Source: Deltaproteobacteria bacterium (GTDB taxonomy: Bacteria; Myxococcota_C; UBA6777). Taken from it: a DNA stretch of 64,000 nucleotides. Below the pieces are notes generated by a model. The model saw nothing but the letters and a program-made list of their open reading frames with translations. It had not been told where the DNA came from and ran no database searches. The position numbers were made by a program, and so were the translations under genes. Positions 52,995 through 62,981 of the stretch are shown here, piece by piece (positions within the stretch are counted from its first letter, which is position 1; each line of letters starts with the position of its first letter). The stretch is taken from the NCBI GenBank assembly GCA_002731275.1, contig PCBK01000150.1, positions 1 through 64,000 of the forward strand, in the 5' to 3' direction.

Positions 52995-55900
52995 TTACTT
53001 TTCCACACATTTTTGTGAACAAGATGTCCAAGAACCAAGCGCACAGGCTTTCTTAAAGAACGCGTTGGCCTTTGCGCAGTCTCGCTTTGGCCCTTTGCTC
53101 AAGCGCACCGCGACGAGACGACAGTAGTTTGCGCTCTTCAATGCACACGCCTGCTCAAACATCGCGAGCGCTTTGGACGCTTGCTTTTGTCCACCAACAC
53201 CTTCTTCCATCAAGGAACCTACTTTTCCGCAGCCTACAGCATCACGTAGTTTACAAGAGAGCGCAAAGGCCTCACGCGCTTCTTTGTCCGCAGTCTTGCC
53301 ATCCAAAGGCGTACGCAAAAAGAATCCAAGAGAGGCACAACCCTTGCCACTGCCCATCAAACAAGCCTTCTTGTAATAGCGATAGGCTTTGGACTCTTTG
53401 TGTGTGCTCGCCTTCTCATAACGGTACACATCGCCTACACCAATACATGAATCACCGTGACCAAGCTGACATGCCTTCTCAAAATGTTTCTTTGCCAACT
53501 TCTCAGAACGAATACGATCCCAACCAGAGCGCCAACGACGGCGATAACGCCAACGAGACCCCCAACGCCGAAGCGGGATTTTTGAGAACTTGACTGGCGT
53601 AAGCTTGATCTTTTGTCGATGGTACAACCCTGCAACGTGTGCACAGCTTGGCCCATCATTCGCACGACAACCACGCTTGTACAAGTTATGGATATACGTC
53701 GTCTTCTTCTTCTTGTCTTTCTGTTTGTCCATATACTTCGCAAGTTGCCAGCATGCTTCTGGGACCATCAAGTCACAGACTTTCTTCAACAACTCAACGG
53801 CTTGCTCGACTCCTTCTTTGGGAGCCGTATTTTTTTGCAAGAGTCCCACTCCCTTCCACACACAAGCTTTTGGAGAGCGCTTACAAGCAGCCTCGCTCTT
53901 CTTGGTAAAGATCTCAATCCACTGCTTACGCTCGGAAGTCGTGGTCAAATCGCCAAGAATGAATCCCGCACGAACAGCACATGAGCGAAGATCTCCTTTC
54001 AGACATGCCTTCTCAAGGGACACTTGCGCTTTGCTTTGTTTTGGGTTGGTGCGCAGTTGACCGAGCGCAAGGGCACCACAACCACTTGACCAACCAAGCT
54101 TACAAGCAAGAGAGAAGTACGCCTGGGCTTTCTTTTGATCTGGAAGCGTGTAGAGACCTTTTTGCAGCCGCTCACCTAGCAAAAAGCAGCTCTGTGCGTC
54201 TTGGGTCTTGGCCTTGAGTGAACATCCCTCTTCGAGTAATGTATGTGTCGAAGAGGCATCACACTTACCACCTTGTTGGTGGAAGCACATCTTCGCATAA
54301 ATTGAGCATGAACGTTTGCTACCAGAGCGACAGGCTTTTTGATATAGGCTTCGGATCTCGGCCTCATTGTGAACTTGCCCCTCACGTTCGAGAGTACGGG
54401 CGAGGAAGTGACAGGCCTTGAACTCTCCCCACCAACATGCGCGGCGGAAGAAGTATTTTTGCTGCTCTGGTTGTCCCTTGAAATGACGTCCAAGTACATA
54501 GCACGCACGTCGTTCATTGCCTTTACAAGCGACTTTTAGCGCAGACAGGACTTGCGGCTGGAGTGATGAAGATAAGGTGGAGATCACGAGTGCTTCGTGA
54601 GACACACCTGTTTTGCGCTTCACCCACAGGTAACAACCGAGCGCGTCACCTTTTTGACATGACGAATGAAGCATAGAAGTCGCCTTCTTTGGCGCGCGTT
54701 TGAGCATACTAGCGGCGAGCGCAGAGCACGCGTGGACGTGACCAGCCTTACATGCCTTGGAGAACACCTCTTCGGACTTTTTGTGTGCCTTCTCTTGGGC
54801 AGCTTTATCTTTCTCGTCCTTCGCCTTCTGCGCCCACCATTGACCGAGCACAAAGCAACCAAAGCCGTCTTTTAACGCGCAGGATTTCTCAAACCATTCC
54901 CGCGCTTTTTCGGGGGCGACCTTCTCACCAAGTCCCAAGCGATATGAGCGACCACGCAAGATACACCCCTCAGGATCACCGAGTGTACAAGCCTGCTCGA
55001 AGACTCTGTTCGCCTCGCTCTCATCTTTGGTGCCACCTATTTGTTGTCGAGAGAGCCAGCCGAGGAGTGTGCATGCGCGCCCTTTCTTTCCGGCGCAGTC
55101 GTGTTGTACGTCGATAATCGAGCTCAAGAAGAGTCGTCCAACTGGTCCCCCTGGTTTGACTTGGTACTTTGCAAACAGATCTGTTTTGGCATCGAGCGAA
55201 GGACGGCATGTAAACGCACAAGCCGACTTTGCGCCATATTCGCAAGCTTGCTTGTGTAAGAGCCGCGCAGGGAAGCAGTACCTGTCTGTGAAGCCCCAAA
55301 AGGTCTTCGCGAGCTCCAAACACGAACGTCCATTTTTCAACATACAGGCCTTCGCAAAGTGCGCACGAGCGACCTTTTCATCCTGCTCCATCCCAAGGCC
55401 TTCACTCGACAATGCGCCGATGTAGTGACATGAGAAGCTGTTTTTGTACAAACAGGCTTTCTTGAAGTAAGGAATCGCCTTGAGCAGATTGGTCCGCGAC
55501 TGATACCGACCTCGTTCGTGTGCAAGTCCCATCAACAAACAGGCGTAGCCGAGCTTTTTGGTACAGAGCATCTTGAGGAGCTTGACCTTACCGCTGTCGT
55601 CCTTGCCGCTCTCCAAAAGCGCCTTATCAAGACCCTTTGGCAGCGTCTTACATCCCTTGTCGTGCCTCTTGCAGCGAATAAATGACCAACCAAATGCCTT
55701 GCTCAAGGAGACAGGCTGTCCGATCCCCATTCGGTAAAGCATACTCACCGTGACGCAATCCTTATCGCTGCTTTTGTTGCACGATGTCTTCAACTTGGTA
55801 ACATAAGCCTTGTATTCTTTTCGAAGATGAGGGAAAGACTTGTACATTGGCAACAACCGTTGACAATCAGCCTCACTTCCGGCCCAACACTGTGTCCAAA

Positions 55901-56102
55901 AGTGGCAGCTCACACCATCGGTGTGGATGCAAGCTGGTCCTTTCTTTACAGGTTTCTTCTTCAAAGCCATGGTCGTAGGTTGTGCTTTCTTCGCCTTTTT
56001 GGCAGGGAGTTGGATCAGATCGACGACCTGTGCGTGAGCCAGCCCCCCCCATAACAAACAAAGTAACCACACGGACGTCCACATAAAGCGTTTCCTCATC
56101 AT
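52995..56102 (-). CDS. Secreted Cys-rich Sel1-like repeat protein (1035 residues)
   Basis: AGGAG lies four bases before ATG 56102; a second ATG at 56099 is equally good. A signal peptide ends at about residue 25 (LWGGLAHA), and then a Lys-rich linker. The rest is a run of Sel1-like repeats of 32-36 residues (A..YFKKAC....SC..LG..Y..G.G), with one or two cysteines per unit (KACLYKNSFSCHYIG, KACMLKNGRSCLELA, KACKLGWSSGCGALA). The paired cysteines suggest disulphides in the periplasm, as in HcpA-like cysteine-rich proteins of Helicobacter. The N-terminal 100 residues are distinct. It is divergent from the next large gene (271-bp spacer), with which it shares secretion and repeats. The partner is unknown. 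Confidence 0.88.
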   Translation of the reverse strand: MMRKRFMWTSVWLLCLLWGGLAHAQVVDLIQLPAKKAKKAQPTTMALKKKPVKKGPACIHTDGVSCHFWTQCWAGSEADCQRLLPMYKSFPHLRKEYKAYVTKLKTSCNKSSDKDCVTVSMLYRMGIGQPVSLSKAFGWSFIRCKRHDKGCKTLPKGLDKALLESGKDDSGKVKLLKMLCTKKLGYACLLMGLAHERGRYQSRTNLLKAIPYFKKACLYKNSFSCHYIGALSSEGLGMEQDEKVARAHFAKACMLKNGRSCLELAKTFWGFTDRYCFPARLLHKQACEYGAKSACAFTCRPSLDAKTDLFAKYQVKPGGPVGRLFLSSIIDVQHDCAGKKGRACTLLGWLSRQQIGGTKDESEANRVFEQACTLGDPEGCILRGRSYRLGLGEKVAPEKAREWFEKSCALKDGFGCFVLGQWWAQKAKDEKDKAAQEKAHKKSEEVFSKACKAGHVHACSALAASMLKRAPKKATSMLHSSCQKGDALGCYLWVKRKTGVSHEALVISTLSSSLQPQVLSALKVACKGNERRACYVLGRHFKGQPEQQKYFFRRACWWGEFKACHFLARTLEREGQVHNEAEIRSLYQKACRSGSKRSCSIYAKMCFHQQGGKCDASSTHTLLEEGCSLKAKTQDAQSCFLLGERLQKGLYTLPDQKKAQAYFSLACKLGWSSGCGALALGQLRTNPKQSKAQVSLEKACLKGDLRSCAVRAGFILGDLTTTSERKQWIEIFTKKSEAACKRSPKACVWKGVGLLQKNTAPKEGVEQAVELLKKVCDLMVPEACWQLAKYMDKQKDKKKKTTYIHNLYKRGCRANDGPSCAHVAGLYHRQKIKLTPVKFSKIPLRRWGSRWRYRRRWRSGWDRIRSEKLAKKHFEKACQLGHGDSCIGVGDVYRYEKASTHKESKAYRYYKKACLMGSGKGCASLGFFLRTPLDGKTADKEAREAFALSCKLRDAVGCGKVGSLMEEGVGGQKQASKALAMFEQACALKSANYCRLVAVRLSKGPKRDCAKANAFFKKACALGSWTSCSQKCVEK

Positions 56103-56373
56103 TGATCTCCTGGGTTCACTGTTATTCCGATAGTATCATAAAGCAATTGACCTCATGTGCGTATCCATTTGGCAACGCAAACACACATTTGCATGCTTTC
56201 GGAACAAAAGCGTGAGTTCATGGAACAAAATAGGTTGTTCTCAGAACGCATCTCGCACTAGAACGTTCTTTTGTGTATAACGGACAATGTACATGTAACA
56301 CAAAGCGAGTGAGAGCTGAAACCTTCCCTTGGAGAAATCCTGGTGGAATCAACTCCGAAAAACGAGGTAAACG
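56103..56373. promoter_or_regulatory. Divergent promoter region of two giant secreted repeat proteins
   Basis: A 271-bp spacer with GTTC/GAAC-type half-sites (GGAACAAAA at 56200 and 56222, GTTCTCAGAAC near 56235). The pair GTTCTCAGAAC is a short palindrome that could be an operator. No ORF is supported here. Confidence 0.35.
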
Positions 56374-59300
56374 GTGTATAGACGAACGATTTTGCAGTTG
56401 GTCCTGCTGTTGTTGATTTGGCCAACAACCCCTTCGATCACAATGGCAGATGATGGCGACTCCTGGAGTTTGCGAACACGAAACCGCAAACAACTGATCA
56501 TCAGGCGACTTCGTCTGATACTACGTCGCAATCCTTTCTCTCCTTATGCCCTTCGTCGCTTACTCTCAGTGTACAAGAGCCCCAAAGAGCTCAGTGAGCT
56601 TGAAGAGCGCCTTCGCGAATCACTCACACAGGCGCCTAGCGATCTCCCCAACCGCATTCTACTCGCCCGACTCCTCGAAGCCAACAACGAGTGGGCCGAA
56701 GCACAAAAACACTACATGAAGGTGCACAAGCAAAAGCCTAAGTGGGTTGAGCCGATGCTCGCGCTTGGCCGCTGTCTCTTTGCGAGAAAAAAGCACAAAA
56801 AAGCCATCAGCTTCTTTCGCAAAGGCCTCGCGGATCTCAAAGGCTACAGAAAGCGTCGCATTCTTTGGAAGCTCTTGCGCTCTTCACTCAAAGCCAAACA
56901 ACGCAAAGTGATCGCGTTCTCGCTCAAACAGATCGAAGCGCGGCCACTGATGTCAGATGAAAAGCTGACACTCGCCCGTATGCTTGTAGAACACGAGCAA
57001 TGGAAGCCGGGTCTGCGACTGTACGACACGGTCCTCAAAACCAGCGACGGTGCCTTCCGCGTCCGTCTCCTGCTTGAGATGTGCCGCGCCCGTATCGCCG
57101 CCAAAGAGTACACAAAAGCGCTCGCACACATCAAAGAAGCCCGCAGCATCAAGTCCATCCACAAGTGGTTCCTGTGGGAGCTGCAAGTGCGCGAAGTCGA
57201 GATCTACCGCAACCAAAAACGACTGAGCAGCCTGCTGTCCAAGCTACGCACCAAATGGAGTAAAGCCCCACACAACAAAGACTACAGAAAAGTCCTGCTC
57301 CTCGCGCAGCTCTTTCAGGAGGTCAAGCTCGAACAATCAGCGAGACAGTATTTCGAGCGCGCCTCAGCCCTCAAACCAACCGAGAGCGAACCCAGACTTC
57401 AGCTCATCAAGTGGTACTTCAACCATCTCCAACCAGAGAAAGCCTTCGCGCAGATCAAACAATTGATCAAATTCGATGTCGCTTCTCCCATCCACTATCT
57501 CCAGCTCGCCAAGTACAACTTCAAAAAAAGCATGCTGCACAATCTCAGCCCATGGGAGCCAGAGTGGGCAGAACACCGCACATGTAAGCAGGAAGAGACC
57601 ACACAGACGACAAAACAAAGCCTGGAAAAGGTCACCTGCAAACGCAAAGACTGGAACGTACACCGCCAGAGGATGTGGCGTTTTTGGCGCAGATACATCG
57701 CAACACAGACCCAAAAGAAGGCATATGACCGCGCGATCAGCCTGCTTGCGTTGCTCAAAAAGCGATACCAGGGTAATTGGCAAGTGATGTTGGATCTCCA
57801 GGAGATGTACAATCGATACGGTCGACTCAAAGAGTCCGAGCAAGCGTTCCAACACATGGTCAAGGCGACACAAGTTGACGTCAAACAGATCCGCACTGTG
57901 CAGGTGCTCTTGTGGAAAAAAGGACGCACAGACGCGTTCCGAAAAGTCTTGATTGGTCTCCTACACAAGTCCGTCCCAACATTCCGCAACGCGGTCGAGT
58001 TTGCCTCGTATGTGTACAACCCAACGGCCCTTCCAGATCCAGCCCCAGAACCCACGCTCGAAGAAGTTCGCGCGTGGCAAAAGAAAATACACTTACCGCT
58101 TCGGCTGTTCCTGTACAAAATCCAGCGCCGTTTGCCCGAGAGCTTTGTCAAAAGTCATCCCGAACTCTCCGTTCGAATGAATGTCCTGCGATACCAATGT
58201 GGGGACAAAAGTCCCAAAGTCCGAAGCGCTATCAAACGCGCAGAGGAGCGCCTGATCGAGACGACCCCTGGCGTCAAGTTCCTGCTCTCACTCTATCTCG
58301 AATACCAATACGACGAAGCACTCGGACGCCTGCTGACACATCCGCGATTCAAAAAATACCCCCAACAACTTCACGCCCTGTTGTACCCACTCATCGACAA
58401 AAAGATCAGCATCGGGCAAGTTCAATTTCTGCTCAACACGACCTTTACCTCCACACAAAAACGAAACCCTCTGTTTATCAGCTTGTTGACCAAGGCATGT
58501 CGACAAAAGCGTCTGTGTGTGAGGCTCCAACCTTACTTTGAAAAGGCCATCAATACGACCTCTATCCCACCTCAAATGTTGATGCAAGGGCTCCAACAAG
58601 CCATGCGTTTCAAGCCTTACAAGAGCAAGAGCACCAAGTGGCTCGCCTCCCTCAAAAAAAATTACTGGGAGCACCCAGCTTCGTTGCACAAACTCGTGGA
58701 ATCATCGGCGCTCTTCAAGAGCAGCAAAGAGATGCAAAACCTCCACCTATCGATCTTGATCCGCGCCCTCCAAAAGCGAAAGACACAACCCTTCAAGCTT
58801 GGTGCGTGGGGACGGATGATCCAGGAACACCTCAAACGCCTGCGTCCTCGCCGCTTTAAAGATAAACAAATGATCTTGAAGCTCGAACAAGCGACCAAGC
58901 GCTTCCCCATGTTGTATAGACAAATCCTCGCGTTCTACCTGTACAATTACAAATACCGCAAAAAATACGGTATCCCCAGACTCAAAGTCTGGTTGCTCTC
59001 CAACCCACAAGTCGATGATTTGATGTTCTTGGAGCGTTACTACTACTACATCAACCGCAGCCAAGGTGATTGGCTCGCCGATCTCGTCAAACAGATGAAG
59101 ACCTCCAGTCAGTTGCACTGGATGGCGACCTTCGCGCACAAAAAAGGCAAGCTCAAGCTCCACATCCAAGTACTCAAGAGACTGATTCAGCTACACCCCA
59201 AGTCATCAAGATATCTCAAACGTATCGTCGAGCTGATGGACCGCAGCAAACAAAGTCGACAAGCCGATGCCTACGCAATCAGGTGGCTCAAGATGCACCC

Positions 59301-61068
59301 TGAAGTAACGACCATCTCGTCCATACGTTCTTTTGCAAAAGGTTGTTGTGCTGATCTATCTTCACAGCACCGCGCACGTAGACTCCTCTTTGTTGGACTC
59401 AAACAACATGGCTTCAAGTCACTTTGGCCTTCCTTTGAGCAGCTCTACCCACAACTTCAGCGCAAACAACAGGACGCCCTTGTCAAGCTGATTCTCCAAC
59501 AAAAACACTCAAAACAACAGCTACTCAAGCTCGACGAGCTGCTCCAAAAAGGTCCGGCGATCGCTGCACATGGTGAAGTCCTCAAGAGACTGCTCGCGAC
59601 AGGCTCTCACTCCAGACAACACCAAAGAAAATATGCGACCCTCCTCGAACGCAAAGGCGAGCCCATCAAAGCCACAGCCTACTGGGAGAAGTATCTCAAG
59701 GGCATGTCCGCAGACAAACGTGTGCGATTCTTTAAGCAACGCGCGAAGCGCTTTGTCCGAGCAGGAGACTTCCGGCTCGCTGGACTCGCCTACTACCGGG
59801 CACTTGCAGTCGATCCTCCCGACAACTCCGAGGAGATTAAAGAGCAAATCGAGGAGATCAGTCGCAAAGAACCCTGGAAAGCCTGGGGAATGTGGCTGTG
59901 GATGCTCGGAAAAAAGAACGCACAGTGTTTACAAAACAACAAAAAGCACTTCCCTCACCGCGCATTTCTCGCGACACCCTTGATGAAGCTCGGGATTTTG
60001 TATCGCGGCCCCTATGTTCAATTCGCTCGCTGTCAGTGGTTACTTCCACAAAGAGTCCGCTACACAGCAGTCACGACATTGATCCAACATCTCAAAAACT
60101 ACCCAATGCAAAAAATCGTGATCACTGGACGCGCCAACAAAGGGAGCGAGCCAGATGAAGCCTTCCTCGCCAAGATGCGAGCGAGTAGCTTGCGTCAGGC
60201 CATCATCAACGCCGGGATCGCGAAAAATAGAGTCAAGGTCGAATACTTTGATAACAGCACCAAACCCTGCGCCAGTCTCACCAAGCAAAAAGAGAAATCA
60301 TTGTGTCACCTCTCCTTGCAACGCGTCTCCATCTCCTTCCGCTCCCCATATATGACACAGGCCTCCACGACCCAAAACCCCGTCTCCTTCAGCAAGATGA
60401 TGAAGAGCGACGCCGACAATGATGGTGTCCCCGACTATATGGATAACTGCCCGCTTGTCTCCATTGAAAAAGCAACACGTTACCAATATAAGCGCCGTTA
60501 CAGAAGAACCAAAAAGAAAACACAACTCAAACACCCTCTGACCAAGCTATACCCCAACAACCACTCCTACCGCTCATATAGACGGTACAATAGAGGCAGT
60601 ACAGCCGGTCCATTGTCCAAAACTTTGTTGCGTGGTTGCCCGCTCACCGCTGTTCACAAGCAAATCAAAGGGCTCCAGGCCGACATTTTGCAGACGGAAA
60701 ACATCCCGTACTACCGCAACTCTACCAGCATCAGAAGTTACGGATATGCAGTCATCAACCAAGTCGCTGCGCTCCTGCGCTTGATGCCCTCCCTCGGAAA
60801 AGTACAGATCGAGGTCAAAGTCAAAGATGAACGCTACAAACGCTACAGAAAGCGTAGGCTTCGCTACTACCAAAAGCCCAAATATATCGCCAAAAAACGT
60901 GCACAATATCTCATCCGTTACCTGAAGCGTCAGGGAATCCCTTCGAGTCGATTGAGCTACGTCCTCGTGACAAAACCCGAGAAGAAACGACCTCGTGTTA
61001 TCTTCCGCCTGCTCGATATCAAGACGAAAATGAGTCCCTTCCCTGATCCCAAAAAAGTAGGGTTGTAA
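56374..61068 (+). CDS. Giant secreted TPR protein with two OmpA-like domains and a TSP3 repeat
   Basis: A 1564-residue protein; GTG at 56374 with GAGGT five bases upstream. The signal peptide is residues 1-24. Residues 40-1180 are a TPR-like helical superstructure with visible repeats (WAEAQKHYMKVHKQKPKWVEPMLALGRCLF, YDRAISLLALLKKRYQGNWQVMLDLQEMY). The end is composite: an OmpA-like segment (about 1230-1325, LIQHLKNYPMQKIVITGRANKGSEPD), a thrombospondin type 3 calcium motif at 1345-1362 (DADNDGVPDYMDNCPL), and a second OmpA-like segment (about 1440-1550). Both OmpA-like parts lack the strict NxxLSxxRA peptidoglycan signature, so they may be degenerate. It probably reaches the periplasm or cell wall. 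The size and order are uncommon. Confidence 0.82.
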   Translation: MYRRTILQLVLLLLIWPTTPSITMADDGDSWSLRTRNRKQLIIRRLRLILRRNPFSPYALRRLLSVYKSPKELSELEERLRESLTQAPSDLPNRILLARLLEANNEWAEAQKHYMKVHKQKPKWVEPMLALGRCLFARKKHKKAISFFRKGLADLKGYRKRRILWKLLRSSLKAKQRKVIAFSLKQIEARPLMSDEKLTLARMLVEHEQWKPGLRLYDTVLKTSDGAFRVRLLLEMCRARIAAKEYTKALAHIKEARSIKSIHKWFLWELQVREVEIYRNQKRLSSLLSKLRTKWSKAPHNKDYRKVLLLAQLFQEVKLEQSARQYFERASALKPTESEPRLQLIKWYFNHLQPEKAFAQIKQLIKFDVASPIHYLQLAKYNFKKSMLHNLSPWEPEWAEHRTCKQEETTQTTKQSLEKVTCKRKDWNVHRQRMWRFWRRYIATQTQKKAYDRAISLLALLKKRYQGNWQVMLDLQEMYNRYGRLKESEQAFQHMVKATQVDVKQIRTVQVLLWKKGRTDAFRKVLIGLLHKSVPTFRNAVEFASYVYNPTALPDPAPEPTLEEVRAWQKKIHLPLRLFLYKIQRRLPESFVKSHPELSVRMNVLRYQCGDKSPKVRSAIKRAEERLIETTPGVKFLLSLYLEYQYDEALGRLLTHPRFKKYPQQLHALLYPLIDKKISIGQVQFLLNTTFTSTQKRNPLFISLLTKACRQKRLCVRLQPYFEKAINTTSIPPQMLMQGLQQAMRFKPYKSKSTKWLASLKKNYWEHPASLHKLVESSALFKSSKEMQNLHLSILIRALQKRKTQPFKLGAWGRMIQEHLKRLRPRRFKDKQMILKLEQATKRFPMLYRQILAFYLYNYKYRKKYGIPRLKVWLLSNPQVDDLMFLERYYYYINRSQGDWLADLVKQMKTSSQLHWMATFAHKKGKLKLHIQVLKRLIQLHPKSSRYLKRIVELMDRSKQSRQADAYAIRWLKMHPEVTTISSIRSFAKGCCADLSSQHRARRLLFVGLKQHGFKSLWPSFEQLYPQLQRKQQDALVKLILQQKHSKQQLLKLDELLQKGPAIAAHGEVLKRLLATGSHSRQHQRKYATLLERKGEPIKATAYWEKYLKGMSADKRVRFFKQRAKRFVRAGDFRLAGLAYYRALAVDPPDNSEEIKEQIEEISRKEPWKAWGMWLWMLGKKNAQCLQNNKKHFPHRAFLATPLMKLGILYRGPYVQFARCQWLLPQRVRYTAVTTLIQHLKNYPMQKIVITGRANKGSEPDEAFLAKMRASSLRQAIINAGIAKNRVKVEYFDNSTKPCASLTKQKEKSLCHLSLQRVSISFRSPYMTQASTTQNPVSFSKMMKSDADNDGVPDYMDNCPLVSIEKATRYQYKRRYRRTKKKTQLKHPLTKLYPNNHSYRSYRRYNRGSTAGPLSKTLLRGCPLTAVHKQIKGLQADILQTENIPYYRNSTSIRSYGYAVINQVAALLRLMPSLGKVQIEVKVKDERYKRYRKRRLRYYQKPKYIAKKRAQYLIRYLKRQGIPSSRLSYVLVTKPEKKRPRVIFRLLDIKTKMSPFPDPKKVGL

Positions 61069-61090
61069 TCACAACCTGGAGTAGGTTTTC

Positions 61091-61846
61091 TTGACCAAGT
61101 ACGAAGAGATTATGCAGGCGTTACGCACAGGTGCACGAAGACCTGTGTTCCCCGACGAAGAGCAGCCCGACGCACAGTACATCGTCGCGCTCGGTGCCCA
61201 GCTCGACACAGCGACGCTCATCGAAGCCTACACCAAAGGCTACTTTCCATGGACAGGCATCCATCCTATCCCCTGGCACTCCCCAGATCCACGCTTGATC
61301 TTGCGACCGCAGGATTTCCACGCCTCGCGCTCCCTCAAAAAACTCGCCAAAAAGGACATTTACCACATCCGCTACGATCACGACTTTCGCGCTGTGATGG
61401 AGGCCTGTGCCTATTCTCTTCGTCCAGACCAAATCGACGATGACGACGAAGGTACCTGGATCACAGAGAACCTAATCGACGCTTACTGCGAACTTCACGA
61501 GTATCAAATCGCTCATAGTATCGAAGTCTACAGAGGCGACAAACTGTGTGGTGGACTCTATGGGTTGAATTTCGGACAGGCGTTCTTTGGTGAGTCGATG
61601 TTTTCTCGCGAGCCAAATACGTCTAAGCTCGCGCTCTGGGCGATTTGTCAGAGGCTCAAACGCAGACGGTTCGATTTTATCGACTGCCAACAAGAGACAG
61701 AGCACCTCGTCTCACTCGGTGGTGTGAATATACCGCGACCTGAATACATCCAGCGCCTTCAACAAGCCCTCACCCATCCCTCTCACCACTACCATTGGGG
61801 ACATCCCCCACAGCCCACCTCAACGCTCCTCGACGAAGACACCTGA
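61091..61846 (+). CDS. aat: Leucyl/phenylalanyl-tRNA-protein transferase
   Basis: A 251-residue enzyme that adds Leu or Phe to proteins with N-terminal Arg or Lys and so marks them for ClpAP (N-degron pathway). Family blocks are all present: FPWTGIHPIPWHSPDPRLIL, ASRSLKKLAKKDIYHIRYDHDFRAVMEACA, GTWITENLIDAYCELHEYQIAHSIEVY, GGLYGLNFGQAFFGESMFSREPNTSKLALWAICQRL and FDFIDCQQETEHLVSLGGVNIPR. The start is uncertain: TTG 61091 has GGAG nine bases upstream, and ATG 61112 also fits. It follows the giant TPR gene by 22 bp and may be co-transcribed. The next gene is convergent. Confidence 0.95.
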   Translation: MTKYEEIMQALRTGARRPVFPDEEQPDAQYIVALGAQLDTATLIEAYTKGYFPWTGIHPIPWHSPDPRLILRPQDFHASRSLKKLAKKDIYHIRYDHDFRAVMEACAYSLRPDQIDDDDEGTWITENLIDAYCELHEYQIAHSIEVYRGDKLCGGLYGLNFGQAFFGESMFSREPNTSKLALWAICQRLKRRRFDFIDCQQETEHLVSLGGVNIPRPEYIQRLQQALTHPSHHYHWGHPPQPTSTLLDEDT

Positions 61847-61850
61847 GACA

Positions 61851-62981
61851 TCAACGAGGTGCAAAGAGTGGGAGCCCTTTCTCGCGTCCGATGCGCCACA
61901 TTCTCTCTCTCACAATATAAGCAAGATCGGGGAAGTCGCTGAAGACACCGTCAATGCCAAGGCGGTAAAAGTACTGATATTCCTCAACGGGTGTCTTCCA
62001 CGCTTTTCCGAGGAAACGCTTCTCGTTGCGGAATGTGTATGCGTGAACGAGTAACCCCGCACGATGAGCGTTCGATAAAAGCGTCGTTGGTGGGAGTCGT
62101 TTTCCACCCTTTATCGGGACGATCATCGACTTTGGAACACCTATCCCTTTGGCATACGTCGCGATCTGCTTCAGTCCCTTCGGCGTCGCCATATCACCGT
62201 ATGTAACGCGACTCTTTTTCAGACGTAGATCGTACGGTTGGTACTTCGGTGTGTAGAGCAATTGTATGAGCGGAAGATCGTGCACCATTTTGTGGAGTTT
62301 CTTTAAATTACCAACCTCAAAAGACTGGACAAAGAGACGCCCGGGCTTGTGCAAGAAGTCGGCACGTTCAAGCTCCATAATCAGCTTTCGCTCCATTGGT
62401 AACTTGATGGAGGCGAAGTACGTTGGATGCTTGGTTTCAGGATAGACGCCGATAGGGCGCCCCGTTAGCTTTGACATCTTTTGAACGAGTTTGAGGATCT
62501 CTCGAAGCGAAGGTACACGATACCTCTTGTTCAAACGTTGATTGCGAAAGGGCAAACGCTGCACAGCGTACAATCGTCGAATCTCTCGAAATGTAAAGTC
62601 CTCCGTAAAGTATCCTGTGACCTTCACACCGTCGATGAGCTTGGTACGTTTTCTTTTTGGGAACTTCTTGGCGACGTTGGTCGTATGGGTGATGTCATTC
62701 TCATGGCGAGCGATCAAGACACCATCTTTGGTCATCACAAGATCAGGCTCGATGAAATCGGCACCTCTCCTCATCGCCGCACGATACGCGCCAAGAGTAT
62801 GTTCAGGGTACCAGCCAGACAGCCCTCGATGACCGATCACAAGTGGCCTCTTCTTTCCCTTTGGAGAAAATTTGATGTGACGAGAGGAAGGACGACTCGT
62901 CGGCTTTGTTGTCCCCCCAAAGACGACGGCTCCGTATCCCAAAAGCAGACAAACAAGCGAACAGAAACTGGCTCTCTTCAT
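61851..62981 (-). CDS. Secreted glycerophosphodiester phosphodiesterase
   Basis: A 376-residue protein; start ATG 62981 with AAGGAAGGGA upstream. A signal peptide (residues 1-22, ending AVVFGG) is followed by a Ser/Thr/Pro linker and the TIM-barrel domain: VIGHRGLSGWYPEHTLGAYRAAMRRGADFIEPDLVMTKDGVLIARHE, the full catalytic signature (HRG, E..T, E.D, H). Metal contacts and the acid region ETKHPTYF follow, and IDGVFSDFPDLA closes the barrel. It resembles periplasmic GlpQ, which splits glycerophosphodiesters from phospholipids. It ends 5 bp from the convergent aat stop. It is likely a nutrient or lipid-turnover enzyme in the periplasm. Confidence 0.93.
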   Translation of the reverse strand: MKRASFCSLVCLLLGYGAVVFGGTTKPTSRPSSRHIKFSPKGKKRPLVIGHRGLSGWYPEHTLGAYRAAMRRGADFIEPDLVMTKDGVLIARHENDITHTTNVAKKFPKRKRTKLIDGVKVTGYFTEDFTFREIRRLYAVQRLPFRNQRLNKRYRVPSLREILKLVQKMSKLTGRPIGVYPETKHPTYFASIKLPMERKLIMELERADFLHKPGRLFVQSFEVGNLKKLHKMVHDLPLIQLLYTPKYQPYDLRLKKSRVTYGDMATPKGLKQIATYAKGIGVPKSMIVPIKGGKRLPPTTLLSNAHRAGLLVHAYTFRNEKRFLGKAWKTPVEEYQYFYRLGIDGVFSDFPDLAYIVRERMWRIGREKGLPLFAPR

